From Solihabitans fulvus (GTDB taxonomy: Bacteria; Actinomycetota; Actinomycetes; Mycobacteriales; Pseudonocardiaceae), in contig NZ_VUOB01000014.1 in NCBI RefSeq assembly GCF_008386585.1, forward strand, positions 1 through 64,000: a stretch of DNA of 64,000 nucleotides, written 5' to 3'. Below, in pieces: positions 16,333 through 24,400 of the stretch. The notes beneath the pieces were generated by a model. The model saw nothing but the letters and a program-made list of their open reading frames with translations, had not been told where the DNA came from and searched no databases. The first letter of the stretch is position 1. Every line of letters begins with the position of its first letter. Made by a program: the position numbers and the translations under genes.

Positions 16333-17484
16333 ATGCCCCTCTTTGAGCCTCCCGCGCTCGACGGCGATGATCTGGCCGTGCTGGAGCTCATCCAGGACCA
16401 GCGCAACCGCCTCCGACCGTTGGTCGCGGCGCCCAGAAGGTGGAGCGGCATGCTCCGCAGGGTCGCGCTGGCCAGAGCGGTTCGCGGCTCCAACACGATC
16501 GAGGGCTTCACCGTCAGCGTCGATGACGCCTTCGCGGTCCTGGATGACCAGGAGCCGATGGAAGCCGACGAGTTGGCCTGGCACGCGGTTCGCGGCTATC
16601 GCGACGCCATGACCTACGTCCTGCAACTCGCGCACGAGGACAGCCTCGACCTCTGCGTGCACACGGTGAAGGCGCTGCACTTCATGATGCAGCAGTACGA
16701 CCTCACCAAGTGGCCGGGACGGTGGCGTCCGGATCAGGTCTTCGTCTACGACTCGGACAACAGGGTGACGGTCTACCTCGGTCCGGAGGCGGACGAGGTG
16801 CCTGACCTTGTGCACGAGTTGGTCGACGACATCAATTCGTCACAGGCGGACATTCCTGCGCTGGTACGAGCGGCGTTGGCGCATCTGAATCTGGTGATGA
16901 TCCACCCGTTCAAGGATGGCAACGGCCGGATGGCCCGGTGCCTACAGACGTTGCTGTTGACCTGCGACGGCACACTCGCACCCGAATTCTCCTCGATCGA
17001 GGAGTACCTCGGCTACAACGAGCAGGACTACTACCGCGTGCTCGCCGAGGTCGGCGGCGGCCGTTGGGCACCGGACAGGGGCACCGAGCTGTGGGTCCGA
17101 TTCTGTCTCACCGCGCACTACCGGCAGGCGCTTCGAGTCGAGCGCCGCGCGGAGCTGGCCAGCAGGCTGTGGATCCGTGCCGAAGACGAGATGACGCGCG
17201 CCGCGTTGCCCGAGCGATGTGTTCAACCGTTCACCTTCTGCCTGACTGGCCGTGTCCTGCGTAACGCCACCTACCGACAGCTCACTCAGGGGCTCAGCCA
17301 GAACGCGGCGGGACGCGACCTCAATGACCTGGTGAAGGCAGGGCTGCTGGAGCCTCGAGGCGAGAAGCGCTGGCGACACTACGTTCCGACGGCGGCGATG
17401 CGCTCCGTCGCGGACGACATCGGCGCCGAGGTCGGTCAGCTGTTCACTCCGGACGGCGACCCCTACCGCAGGATCGCCGGGTAG
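16333..17484 (+). CDS. Fic-domain protein, intact AMPylation motif, N-terminal inhibitory helix
   Basis: 383 residues. The inhibitory motif SNTIEG (53-58) places it in the class II Fic group, where the glutamate blocks the active site until relieved. The catalytic motif HPFKDGNGRMAR (191-202) is complete. The C-terminal ~100 residues (RNATYRQLTQGL, GRDLNDLVKAGLLEP) look like a winged helix, as in Fic proteins with a DNA-binding tail. Expected reaction: transfer of AMP from ATP to a target hydroxyl. The target is unknown. Third-position GC is visibly lower than in adnA or adnB, hinting at later arrival. Its TAG is shared with the GTG just before adnB, so it may be cotranscribed with adnB. Confidence 0.9.
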   Translation: MPLFEPPALDGDDLAVLELIQDQRNRLRPLVAAPRRWSGMLRRVALARAVRGSNTIEGFTVSVDDAFAVLDDQEPMEADELAWHAVRGYRDAMTYVLQLAHEDSLDLCVHTVKALHFMMQQYDLTKWPGRWRPDQVFVYDSDNRVTVYLGPEADEVPDLVHELVDDINSSQADIPALVRAALAHLNLVMIHPFKDGNGRMARCLQTLLLTCDGTLAPEFSSIEEYLGYNEQDYYRVLAEVGGGRWAPDRGTELWVRFCLTAHYRQALRVERRAELASRLWIRAEDEMTRAALPERCVQPFTFCLTGRVLRNATYRQLTQGLSQNAAGRDLNDLVKAGLLEPRGEKRWRHYVPTAAMRSVADDIGAEVGQLFTPDGDPYRRIAG

Positions 17485-17486
17485 TG

Positions 17487-20400
17487 ATGGCTGAACTCGT
17501 CAGCCCGGAACGGGTCGCCGAGGCGCTCGGGCTGCATCCGCCGACGCCCGAACAAGCCGCCGTGATCGCCGCGCCGGCGCAGCCCGCGCTGGTCGTGGCC
17601 GGGGCGGGGGCCGGGAAGACCGAGACCATGGCGGCCAGGGTGGTGTGGCTGGTCTGCAACGGGCTGGTCACCCCCGACCGCGTGCTCGGGCTCACCTTCA
17701 CCCGCAAGGCCGCGCGGCAGTTGGCCGACCGGGTCCGCGCGCGGCTGCGCAGGCTGGCCGGGTCGGGGCTGCTGGACGAGGTGGATCCCGGCGGCGAGCG
17801 CCGCGCGGCCGTGATGACCACCGAGCCGACCGTGCTCACCTACCACGCCTACGCCGGACGGCTGGTCGGCGAGCACGGGCTGCGACTCCCGGTCGAGCCC
17901 GGCGTCCGGCTGCTCACCGAGACCGCGTCCTGGCAGCTCGCGCACCGCGTCGTCTCGACCTGGACCGAGGACCTGGACACGGACAAGGTCCCCGCGACGG
18001 TCACCGGCTACCTGCTCGCGCTCGCGGGCGAACTCGGTGAACACCTGGTCGAGCCCGCCAGGTTGCGCGCGCACGCCGACTGGATCACCCGGCTGATCGA
18101 GTCCGCCCCGCGCGCCAAGGGGCAACGCGACGGCCTGCCCGTCAAGCTCCAGGAAATCGTTGTCGCGCAACGACTCCGCATCGCCCTGCTGCCGCTGCTC
18201 GACGCCTACGCGCAGCGCAAGCGGCGCGAGGGCGCGATGGACTTCGCCGACCAGATGTCGCTGGCCGCGCGGCTCGCGAGCGAGCATCCCGAAGTGGCGC
18301 AAGGGGAACGCGAGCGATACGGCGCGGTGCTGCTGGACGAGTACCAGGACACCGGGCACGCCCAGCGGGTGCTGCTGCGCTCGCTGTTCGGCCAGGGCGC
18401 CGGCACGCGGATCCCGGTCACCTCCGTCGGCGACCCGGCCCAGGCGATCTACGGCTGGCGCGGCGCCAGCGCGGCCAACCTGCCCCGGTTCACCACCGAC
18501 TTTCCCCGCCAGGACGCGGAAACCGGCCAACTGCGGCCAGCCGTCCGCTACGGCCTGCTGACCAGCTTCCGCAACCCGCCCGAGGTGCTGACGCTGGCCA
18601 ACGCGATCTCCGGGCCGCTGCGCGACGCCGGCCTTGAGGTCGACGAGCTGCGGGCGCGGGACGGGGCGGGGCCCGGCGACGTCCGCTGCGCGCTGCTGCC
18701 CGACGTGCGCGCCGAACTGGACTGGCTGGCCGACTCGCTGGCCGGCCGGTGGGCGGCCACGCTGGCGGCCACCGGCGCGCCGCCGACCGCCGCCGTGCTG
18801 GTCCGCCGCAGGGCCGACATGGCCGGCATCGCCGCCGCGCTGCGCGAGCGCGGCCTGCCCGTCGAGGTCGTCGGGCTCGGCGGTCTGCTGGACGAGCCGG
18901 AGATCCGCGACCTGGTCAGCGCCCTGCGAGTGCTGGTCGACCCTCTGGCCGGGACCGCGGCAGCCCGCCTGCTGACCGGGTCCCGCTGGCGGCTGGCCGC
19001 CGCCGACCTCGCCGCGCTGTGGCGGCGCTCTGGCGAACTGGCCGGCGGGCGGCCGAGCCGACAGTCCACAGTGGACGACCCGCTCGCGGTGCTGGCGGAC
19101 GCGCTGCCCGGCGAGCACGCCGAACAGGCCGGGCTCGCCGACGCCCTGGACGACCCCGGCGACCCGAAGGCGTACTCGCAGCTGGGTTTCCGGCGGATCC
19201 GGCGGCTCGGCGGCGAACTCGCCTCGCTGCGCCGCAGGCTCGACCAGCCCCTGCCGGAACTCGTCGCCGACGTGGAACGCACGCTGCTGCTGGACATCGA
19301 GGCGATGGCCCGACCTGGCGGCGTCGGCCGCGCGCACCTGGACGCGTTCGCCGACGTGGTCGCCGACTTCGCCGCCGCCAGCCCGTCGGCCACGCTGCCA
19401 TCGCTGCTGGACTACGTCGCCACCGCGGAGCGGGCCGAGGACGGCCTGGAACCCGGCGAGGTCGAGGTCGCCGAGGACCGCGTGCAGGTGCTGACCGTGC
19501 ACGCGGCCAAGGGACTGGAATGGCAGGTGGTCGCCGTGCCGCACCTGTCAAGGGAGGTGTTTCCCGGGCGCCGCAAGGCATCCAGCTGGCTGCGCTCGGT
19601 GTCCGAGCTGCCCGCCGAGTTGCGCGGCGACAGCGCGGACCTGCCGAAACTGCGGCTGTCCGGCGAGGAGAACCGCAAGGAGGTCGACGAGGCGCTGACC
19701 CTGCACGGCGAGGAGTTCGAGGAGCGCAGGCTGGTCGAGGAGCGGCGGCTGCTCTACGTCGCGGTCACCAGGTCCGAGCACGCGCTGCTGATGTCCGGGC
19801 ACTGGTGGGGCGAGACGGGGGAGAGGCCGCGCGGCCCTTCGCCGTTCCTGGTCGAGGTGCGGGGGGCACTGCTCGCGGGCGAACATCGGGACGGCGCGAC
19901 GGTGGCTGGGGCGGCGGACGGTGTTGTGCCGCGGGCCGACGGTTCGCTGGCCGAGATGGCGGAAGATGTTGTGCCGCAGGCGGATGAGCCGCGTATGGAC
20001 GAGGCCAGGGGTGCTGAGTCTGCGGGTGCTGCGGGTGTTGAGTCTGCGGGCGTTGAGAGTGCAGACGCCGTGCCGCGGATTGGGTTGGCGGCGCGGGAGG
20101 ACGGCCCGAGGGTCGGCGTGGTCGAGCTGTGGGCGGATCCGCCCGCCGAAGACGAGGCCAACCCGCTGGCCGCCGCCACGCGGACGGTCCAGTGGCCCGC
20201 CGACCCGCTCGGCTCGCGGCGCGCTGCCGTGACCGAGGGCGCCGAGCTGGTCATGGCCGCGCTGACCGTGCTGGGCGAGCAGCCCGGCGAGCAGGGCGAG
20301 CTGGCGCTGTTCGAGGACGAGGAGCCGCTGCCGGAGGAGCCCGTGTCCGATGAAGAGGCCGACCCGGAGGGCTGGGCCCGCGACGTCGAGGTGCTGCTGG

Positions 20401-21038
20401 CCGAGCGCGCGGCCTCGGCCGACCGCCGGGAGCGCATCGTGCTGCCCGAGCACCTGTCGGTGAGTCAGCTGGTCGAGCTGGCCGCCGACCCCGAGGCGCT
20501 GGCAAGGCGGCTGCGCAGACCGCTGCCGTTCCCGCCGAACCCGTTGGCGCGCAGGGGAACCGCGTTCCACGCCTGGCTGGAGAAGCGGTTCGGTGCCGGC
20601 CGGCTGCTCGACCTCGACGAGCTGCCCGGCGCGGCCGACGACGGGGCCGCGCCCGACGCCGACCTCAGCCGGTTGCAGGAGGCGTTCCTGGCCAGCGCCT
20701 GGGCCGACCGTGCCCCGCACGACGTCGAGGTGGCGTTCGAGACCGAGGTGGACGGCATCGCGGTGCGCGGGCGGATGGACGCCGTGTTCGCCGATCCGGA
20801 CGGCGGCTGGACGATCGTGGACTGGAAGACCGGCGCGGTGCCGGAGGACGCCACCCTGCCGGCGCTGTCCGTGCAGCTCGCGGCCTACCGGTTGGCCTGG
20901 TCCGCGCTGTCAGGCAGCCCGATCGAGCGGGTGCGGGCCGCGTTCCACTACGTCCGGCAGGATCGCACGCTGCGGCCGACGGACCTGCTCGACGCGGACG
21001 GGCTGCGCGCGCTGCTGCGCTCCGTGCCCGGCGGGTGA
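17487..21038 (+). CDS. adnB: AdnB subunit of the AdnAB helicase-nuclease
   Basis: 1183 residues. UvrD-like motor: Walker A AGAGAGKTE (residues 38-46), LTFTRKAARQLADR (Ia), VLLDEYQDTGHAQ (Walker B, DEYQD), SVGDPAQAIYGWRGA (III), VHAAKGLEWQ (V) and LLYVAVTRSEHAL (VI). The C-terminal RecB-like nuclease has GTAFHAWLEKRF and IVDWKTGA. It is the partner of AdnA. ATG 17487 or the adjacent GTG 17484 starts it, directly at the Fic stop codon, with no clear ribosome site. A low-complexity insert of about 80 residues (around residues 800-870, with repeated ESAG units) separates the motor from the nuclease and has less GC-biased codons than the rest. Confidence 0.92.
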   Translation: MAELVSPERVAEALGLHPPTPEQAAVIAAPAQPALVVAGAGAGKTETMAARVVWLVCNGLVTPDRVLGLTFTRKAARQLADRVRARLRRLAGSGLLDEVDPGGERRAAVMTTEPTVLTYHAYAGRLVGEHGLRLPVEPGVRLLTETASWQLAHRVVSTWTEDLDTDKVPATVTGYLLALAGELGEHLVEPARLRAHADWITRLIESAPRAKGQRDGLPVKLQEIVVAQRLRIALLPLLDAYAQRKRREGAMDFADQMSLAARLASEHPEVAQGERERYGAVLLDEYQDTGHAQRVLLRSLFGQGAGTRIPVTSVGDPAQAIYGWRGASAANLPRFTTDFPRQDAETGQLRPAVRYGLLTSFRNPPEVLTLANAISGPLRDAGLEVDELRARDGAGPGDVRCALLPDVRAELDWLADSLAGRWAATLAATGAPPTAAVLVRRRADMAGIAAALRERGLPVEVVGLGGLLDEPEIRDLVSALRVLVDPLAGTAAARLLTGSRWRLAAADLAALWRRSGELAGGRPSRQSTVDDPLAVLADALPGEHAEQAGLADALDDPGDPKAYSQLGFRRIRRLGGELASLRRRLDQPLPELVADVERTLLLDIEAMARPGGVGRAHLDAFADVVADFAAASPSATLPSLLDYVATAERAEDGLEPGEVEVAEDRVQVLTVHAAKGLEWQVVAVPHLSREVFPGRRKASSWLRSVSELPAELRGDSADLPKLRLSGEENRKEVDEALTLHGEEFEERRLVEERRLLYVAVTRSEHALLMSGHWWGETGERPRGPSPFLVEVRGALLAGEHRDGATVAGAADGVVPRADGSLAEMAEDVVPQADEPRMDEARGAESAGAAGVESAGVESADAVPRIGLAAREDGPRVGVVELWADPPAEDEANPLAAATRTVQWPADPLGSRRAAVTEGAELVMAALTVLGEQPGEQGELALFEDEEPLPEEPVSDEEADPEGWARDVEVLLAERAASADRRERIVLPEHLSVSQLVELAADPEALARRLRRPLPFPPNPLARRGTAFHAWLEKRFGAGRLLDLDELPGAADDGAAPDADLSRLQEAFLASAWADRAPHDVEVAFETEVDGIAVRGRMDAVFADPDGGWTIVDWKTGAVPEDATLPALSVQLAAYRLAWSALSGSPIERVRAAFHYVRQDRTLRPTDLLDADGLRALLRSVPGG

Positions 21039-21080
21039 CCTCCGGTTGTGGGGTGGCCGGGTAGGGGCCAGGATCGCCGA

Positions 21081-21713
21081 GTGCCCGCACTTGAGTCGTG
21101 GAACCTGAGCAGCCCGCCCGACACGCCGACCGCCGTCGCCGCCGACCTCGTGGAGCTGCGCGAGCCGCTGGTGCGCGTGGCCAGAGCCGAGGACGGCTCG
21201 TGGTCGTTCGACGGTCCCGGCGCCGCGCGGGACCTTACCGAGTCGCTGACCCTCGGCGAGGTCGTGCACGCCTGGCCGCACGTGGCCGTGCTCGACGAGA
21301 TCGAGCCGGGCCAGATGGCCGTGTGGGACTGGATCGACAACGGCTGGCAGATCGGGCCGAGCGAGGAGGGCGACGTGCTCGCCGAGGTCTCCGTCGACCT
21401 CGACCCGAGCGTGTTTCCCGACGGGCTGGTCGCCGAGGAGCCCGCCGTGGTGGAGCGGGCCGTGGTCACCGGCGAGGTGCTGCTCACCGATGTGCAGCGC
21501 GACGACGAGGGCTTCTCGTTCGTCGGCCCGAGCCAGGACGAGCTGGCCCCGGACGCCTTCGTGCTGATCAGGCTGGCCGACGCGGTCCGGCGCTGGCCGC
21601 ACGCGTTCGGCGTGGTGCAGGCGCTGGAGCCGGGCGAGGGCATGGAGTGGGACCCCGAGCAGCTCCAGTGGGAGGCCTACCGGCTCAGCTACTCGGGCGA
21701 CCCGGAGATCTGA
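21081..21713 (+). CDS. Hypothetical acidic protein with an internal duplication
   Basis: 210 residues, not recognised. Two similar units are visible: residues about 25-85 (VRVARAEDGSWSFDGPG, VVHAWPHVAVLDEIEPG) and about 135-195 (VLLTDVQRDDEGFSFVGPSQ, AVRRWPHAFGVVQALEPG). Each has an aromatic GxxFxGP strand followed by WPHxxxVxxxEPG. There are no membrane segments and no signal peptide, so it is cytoplasmic. GTG 21081 is a guess, 42 bp after adnB; the frame is open back to 21048. It overlaps the convergent gene's 3' end by 25 bp. Conserved duplicated units of this kind suggest a binding rather than a catalytic role. Confidence 0.6.
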   Translation: MPALESWNLSSPPDTPTAVAADLVELREPLVRVARAEDGSWSFDGPGAARDLTESLTLGEVVHAWPHVAVLDEIEPGQMAVWDWIDNGWQIGPSEEGDVLAEVSVDLDPSVFPDGLVAEEPAVVERAVVTGEVLLTDVQRDDEGFSFVGPSQDELAPDAFVLIRLADAVRRWPHAFGVVQALEPGEGMEWDPEQLQWEAYRLSYSGDPEI

Positions 21714-22267
21714 GCGTCCCTGGCGACGGGCGCGCGCACGGGGTCGTTGTCGGTGCTGACCTGGAGCGCGCGCTCGTAGAGCACCTCGAGCAGCCAGCGG
21801 CCGAACAGCGAGGGGCCGAACTCGGTCGACCGGTCCTCCGGCGTCACCAGGAGGTCGGCGTCGCCGGTGGCCGTGTCGACGGCGACCACGCCGATGCCGT
21901 AGTAGTCCAGCTCGATCAGCGGCCAGGTCCCGGCGTCCTGCGGGCCGGGCAGCACGACCGCGCACGGCGCGAGCGTCATCAGGGTGCCGCAGGCCTGGAG
22001 CGCGCGGTCCGCGGTGGACTCGCCGACGAGGACGCCGACCAGGTCGACGGCCGCGACGGGCAGGTGGTCGTGGTGGGTCTGCTCGAACCAGGAGCGGAAC
22101 CAGGACGGATCCGACTGTGGGGGCCAGCCGTTGCCGGCCCGCCAGTCGTGCACCTCGCCGCGCAGCCGCACGACAGCGGACACCTGGTGACCGAGCACGG
22201 CGACGTCGGGAACGACGATGCCGTGCCACCCAAGTGCCGAAGTGGCAGGCTGGAGGAGCGAATGCAC
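21689..22267 (-). CDS. Hypothetical protein
   Basis: 192 residues, soluble, not recognised. Visible features are a tryptophan-rich stretch (SDPSWFRSWFEQTHHDH), hydrophobic strands (LPVAAVDLVGVLVGE, LIELDYYGIGVVAVD) and a late FGRWLLEVLYERAL helix. The start is uncertain: GTG 22267 opens the frame, but no good ribosome site is seen. Its last 25 bp overlap the end of the forward-strand gene ahead of it, giving a tail-to-tail overlap. Confidence 0.6.
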   Translation of the reverse strand: MHSLLQPATSALGWHGIVVPDVAVLGHQVSAVVRLRGEVHDWRAGNGWPPQSDPSWFRSWFEQTHHDHLPVAAVDLVGVLVGESTADRALQACGTLMTLAPCAVVLPGPQDAGTWPLIELDYYGIGVVAVDTATGDADLLVTPEDRSTEFGPSLFGRWLLEVLYERALQVSTDNDPVRAPVARDAQISGSPE

Positions 22268-22452
22268 TCCGGCATCCTAGGACTGTTGCCGATTCAACGG
22301 CAGGGGGCTCCGCGCCGCAAAGTGTTGCCCCCGGAGCACTGTGTGACGGTGACTCGCTAACGAACAGTGCAAATGCACTGGTCAGCTGGTCACGGCGGGG
22401 CAGAGTAAATCGTTATGACAGAAGTGGACAGGGTGATGACGCCCACGTCCCG
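22268..22452. other. Intergenic region with small palindrome
   Basis: Upstream of one reverse-strand gene and downstream of another. It contains AGTGCA-AA-TGCACT (22366-22379), a perfect 6+6 inverted repeat that may be an operator for the reverse-strand gene at 21689-22267, and overlapping G-rich and C-rich runs near 22300. No coding potential seen. Confidence 0.35.
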
Positions 22453-22830
22453 TTACGCCGTTTTGCGCACTCGAAGCGCCCAGGTGATCAGCGGCCACTG
22501 GAGCGGCAGCCTGCCGTAGGTGATCAACCGGTGCTTCAGCGGCTTGTTCCTGCTGTCCAGGGCCATCTTCACGTTGGCGGGGAAGATCGCGGCGAACAGC
22601 CAGGCCGCGAGCAGCCCGCCGAGCCTGCGGGTGCGCGGGACCGCGATGGCGGCGGCGCAGCCAAGCTCGGCCAGCCCGGACGCGTAGGTCCAGGCGCGCG
22701 GCCTGCCGGGCAGCGCGCGCGGGATGACCCGGTCGTACGCCTTGGGGATGGCGAAGTGCAGCACGCCGCCGGCGCCAAGCAGCAGGGCCAGCCCTGCGGC
22801 CGAGCGAGATCGGGAACGATTGGGTTCCAT
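22453..22830 (-). CDS. DoxX-like small membrane protein
   Basis: 125 residues with about four hydrophobic segments: LALLLGAGGVLHFAIP, WTYASGLAELGCAAAIAV, GGLLAAWLFAAIFPANV and LPLQWPLITWAL. The pattern, with HFAIP near the start and FPANVKMAL later, matches the actinobacterial DoxX/MauE-like membrane family. Members take part in thiol or oxidant stress complexes, but no partner lies beside it. ATG 22830 is taken; there is no purine-rich site before it. It is divergent from the M20 peptidase gene 105 bp away. Confidence 0.7.
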   Translation of the reverse strand: MEPNRSRSRSAAGLALLLGAGGVLHFAIPKAYDRVIPRALPGRPRAWTYASGLAELGCAAAIAVPRTRRLGGLLAAWLFAAIFPANVKMALDSRNKPLKHRLITYGRLPLQWPLITWALRVRKTA

Positions 22831-22935
22831 AAGGAGACGATGGCAGGTTCCTCGGTCGCTGGCGAGCGTTTGCGTCGACGTTCGCGCCGAAAGTCGGGGC
22901 CAATTCGGGCCTGCGGCGCACTACGGTTGGGCCGC

Positions 22936-24393
22936 GTGACCGAGGACCGCACCAGTGACGCCGCGCCCGCCGATCCACCACCGCTCGGCGGCCACCATCC
23001 CGAACGGGACGCGGTGGCGGCCCGCGCCGACGGATTCGTCGCCGAGCTGCGCGACTGGCTGCGGATTCCGTCGATCAGCGCGGATCCCGCCCACCACGGC
23101 GACGTCGGCCGCTCGGCCGACTGGCTCGCCGAGGCGCTGCGCCGCGACGGCTGGCCCACCGTCGAGGTCTGGGCCGACGGCCCCGCGCTGCCCGCCGTGT
23201 ACGCGTGCTGGCCCGCCGCCGACCCCGCCGCGCCGACCGTGCTCGTCTACGGCCACCACGACGTGCAGCCCGCCGACCCGCTCGACGCCTGGCACCACCC
23301 GCCGTTCGAGCCGACCGTGCTCGGCGACGAGCTGCACGGCCGGGGCGCGAGCGACGACAAGGGTCAGGTGGCCATGCACCTGCTCGGCGTCCGCGCGCAC
23401 CTGGCCGCCACCGGGGCCGGCGCGCCGGCCGTCACCATCAAGCTCCTGGTCGAGGGCGAGGAGGAGACCGGCTCGCCGAACCTCAAGTCCCTGCTCGCCG
23501 ACCACACCGACGAGCTGGACTGCGAGCTGATCGTCTTCACCGACACCCCGCTGTTCCACCGCGACGCGCCGACCGTGTGCACCGGGCAGCGCGGGGTGAT
23601 CGCCGCCGAGGTCGTGTTCAGCGGCGGCGAGATCGACGTGCACTCCGGCAGGGTGGGCGGCGGTGTCCCCAACCCGGCGACGGCGCTGGCCCGCCTGGTC
23701 GCCGCCCTGCACGACGAGCACGGCCGCGTGCGCCTGCCCGGCTTCTACGCCGACGTCCGGCCGCCGACCGACGCCGAGCGGGCCAGCTACGCCGCGCTGC
23801 CCTTCGACGAGGCCGCGTGGCTGGCCGACACGGCAGGCGGCGCTCGGGCGACGGTCGGCGAGGCCGGCTGGACCACCCTGGAACGCGTCTGGGTGCGGCC
23901 GACCGCCGAGGTGAACGGGCTGCACGCCGGCTACACCGGCCCCGGCGTCAAGACCATCGTGCCGGCGGACGCCACCGCCAAGCTGTCCTTCCGGCTCGTG
24001 CCGGACCAGCGCCCCGAGCTGATCGGCGCGGCGCTGCGCGAGTTCGTCGCCGAGCACACCCCGCACGGCATCCTGGCCGAGGTGCGGCTGCGCGGCGACG
24101 GGGTGCCGCCGTACGCGGTCGACGTCGAGCACCCGGCGAACCGGGCCGTCCAGGAGGCCCTTGCGGACGCCTTCGACCAGCCGATCAGGTTCAGCCGCAC
24201 CGGAGGGTCCGGGCCGGCCGCGCTGCTGCACGCCGCGCTCGGCGTGCCGATCGTCTACTTCGGCGCGACCTTGCCCGATGATCGAATCCACGCGCCGAAC
24301 GAGCGCGTCGTGCTGCCGGTGCTGCTGCGTGGCGCCGAGGCCGCCGCGGGGCTGTGGCGGCGGCTCGCGAGCCGAACCGAACGGGGACAGTGA
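22936..24393 (+). CDS. M20-family dipeptidase/peptidase
   Basis: 485 residues. Metal site motifs of the M20 family are complete: VLVYGHHDVQP (His/Asp), GRGASDDKGQV (bridging Asp), LVEGEEETGSPN (Glu-Glu) and a late metal-binding histidine (DDRIHAPNERV). A dimerisation domain sits between them (GGEIDVHSGRVGG). It most likely hydrolyses dipeptides or acyl-amino acids in the cytoplasm. GTG 22936 is taken; TACGGT at 22922-22927 could be a -10 box for a leaderless transcript. The K+ channel gene starts 7 bp after the stop. Confidence 0.88.
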   Translation: MTEDRTSDAAPADPPPLGGHHPERDAVAARADGFVAELRDWLRIPSISADPAHHGDVGRSADWLAEALRRDGWPTVEVWADGPALPAVYACWPAADPAAPTVLVYGHHDVQPADPLDAWHHPPFEPTVLGDELHGRGASDDKGQVAMHLLGVRAHLAATGAGAPAVTIKLLVEGEEETGSPNLKSLLADHTDELDCELIVFTDTPLFHRDAPTVCTGQRGVIAAEVVFSGGEIDVHSGRVGGGVPNPATALARLVAALHDEHGRVRLPGFYADVRPPTDAERASYAALPFDEAAWLADTAGGARATVGEAGWTTLERVWVRPTAEVNGLHAGYTGPGVKTIVPADATAKLSFRLVPDQRPELIGAALREFVAEHTPHGILAEVRLRGDGVPPYAVDVEHPANRAVQEALADAFDQPIRFSRTGGSGPAALLHAALGVPIVYFGATLPDDRIHAPNERVVLPVLLRGAEAAAGLWRRLASRTERGQ

Positions 24394-24400
24394 CAGCGAC

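Noticed and set aside
15136..17484. A classical FicT-FicA toxin-antitoxin pair
   Set aside because: Both proteins carry the inhibitory helix and a Fic core of equal size; neither is a small stand-alone antitoxin.
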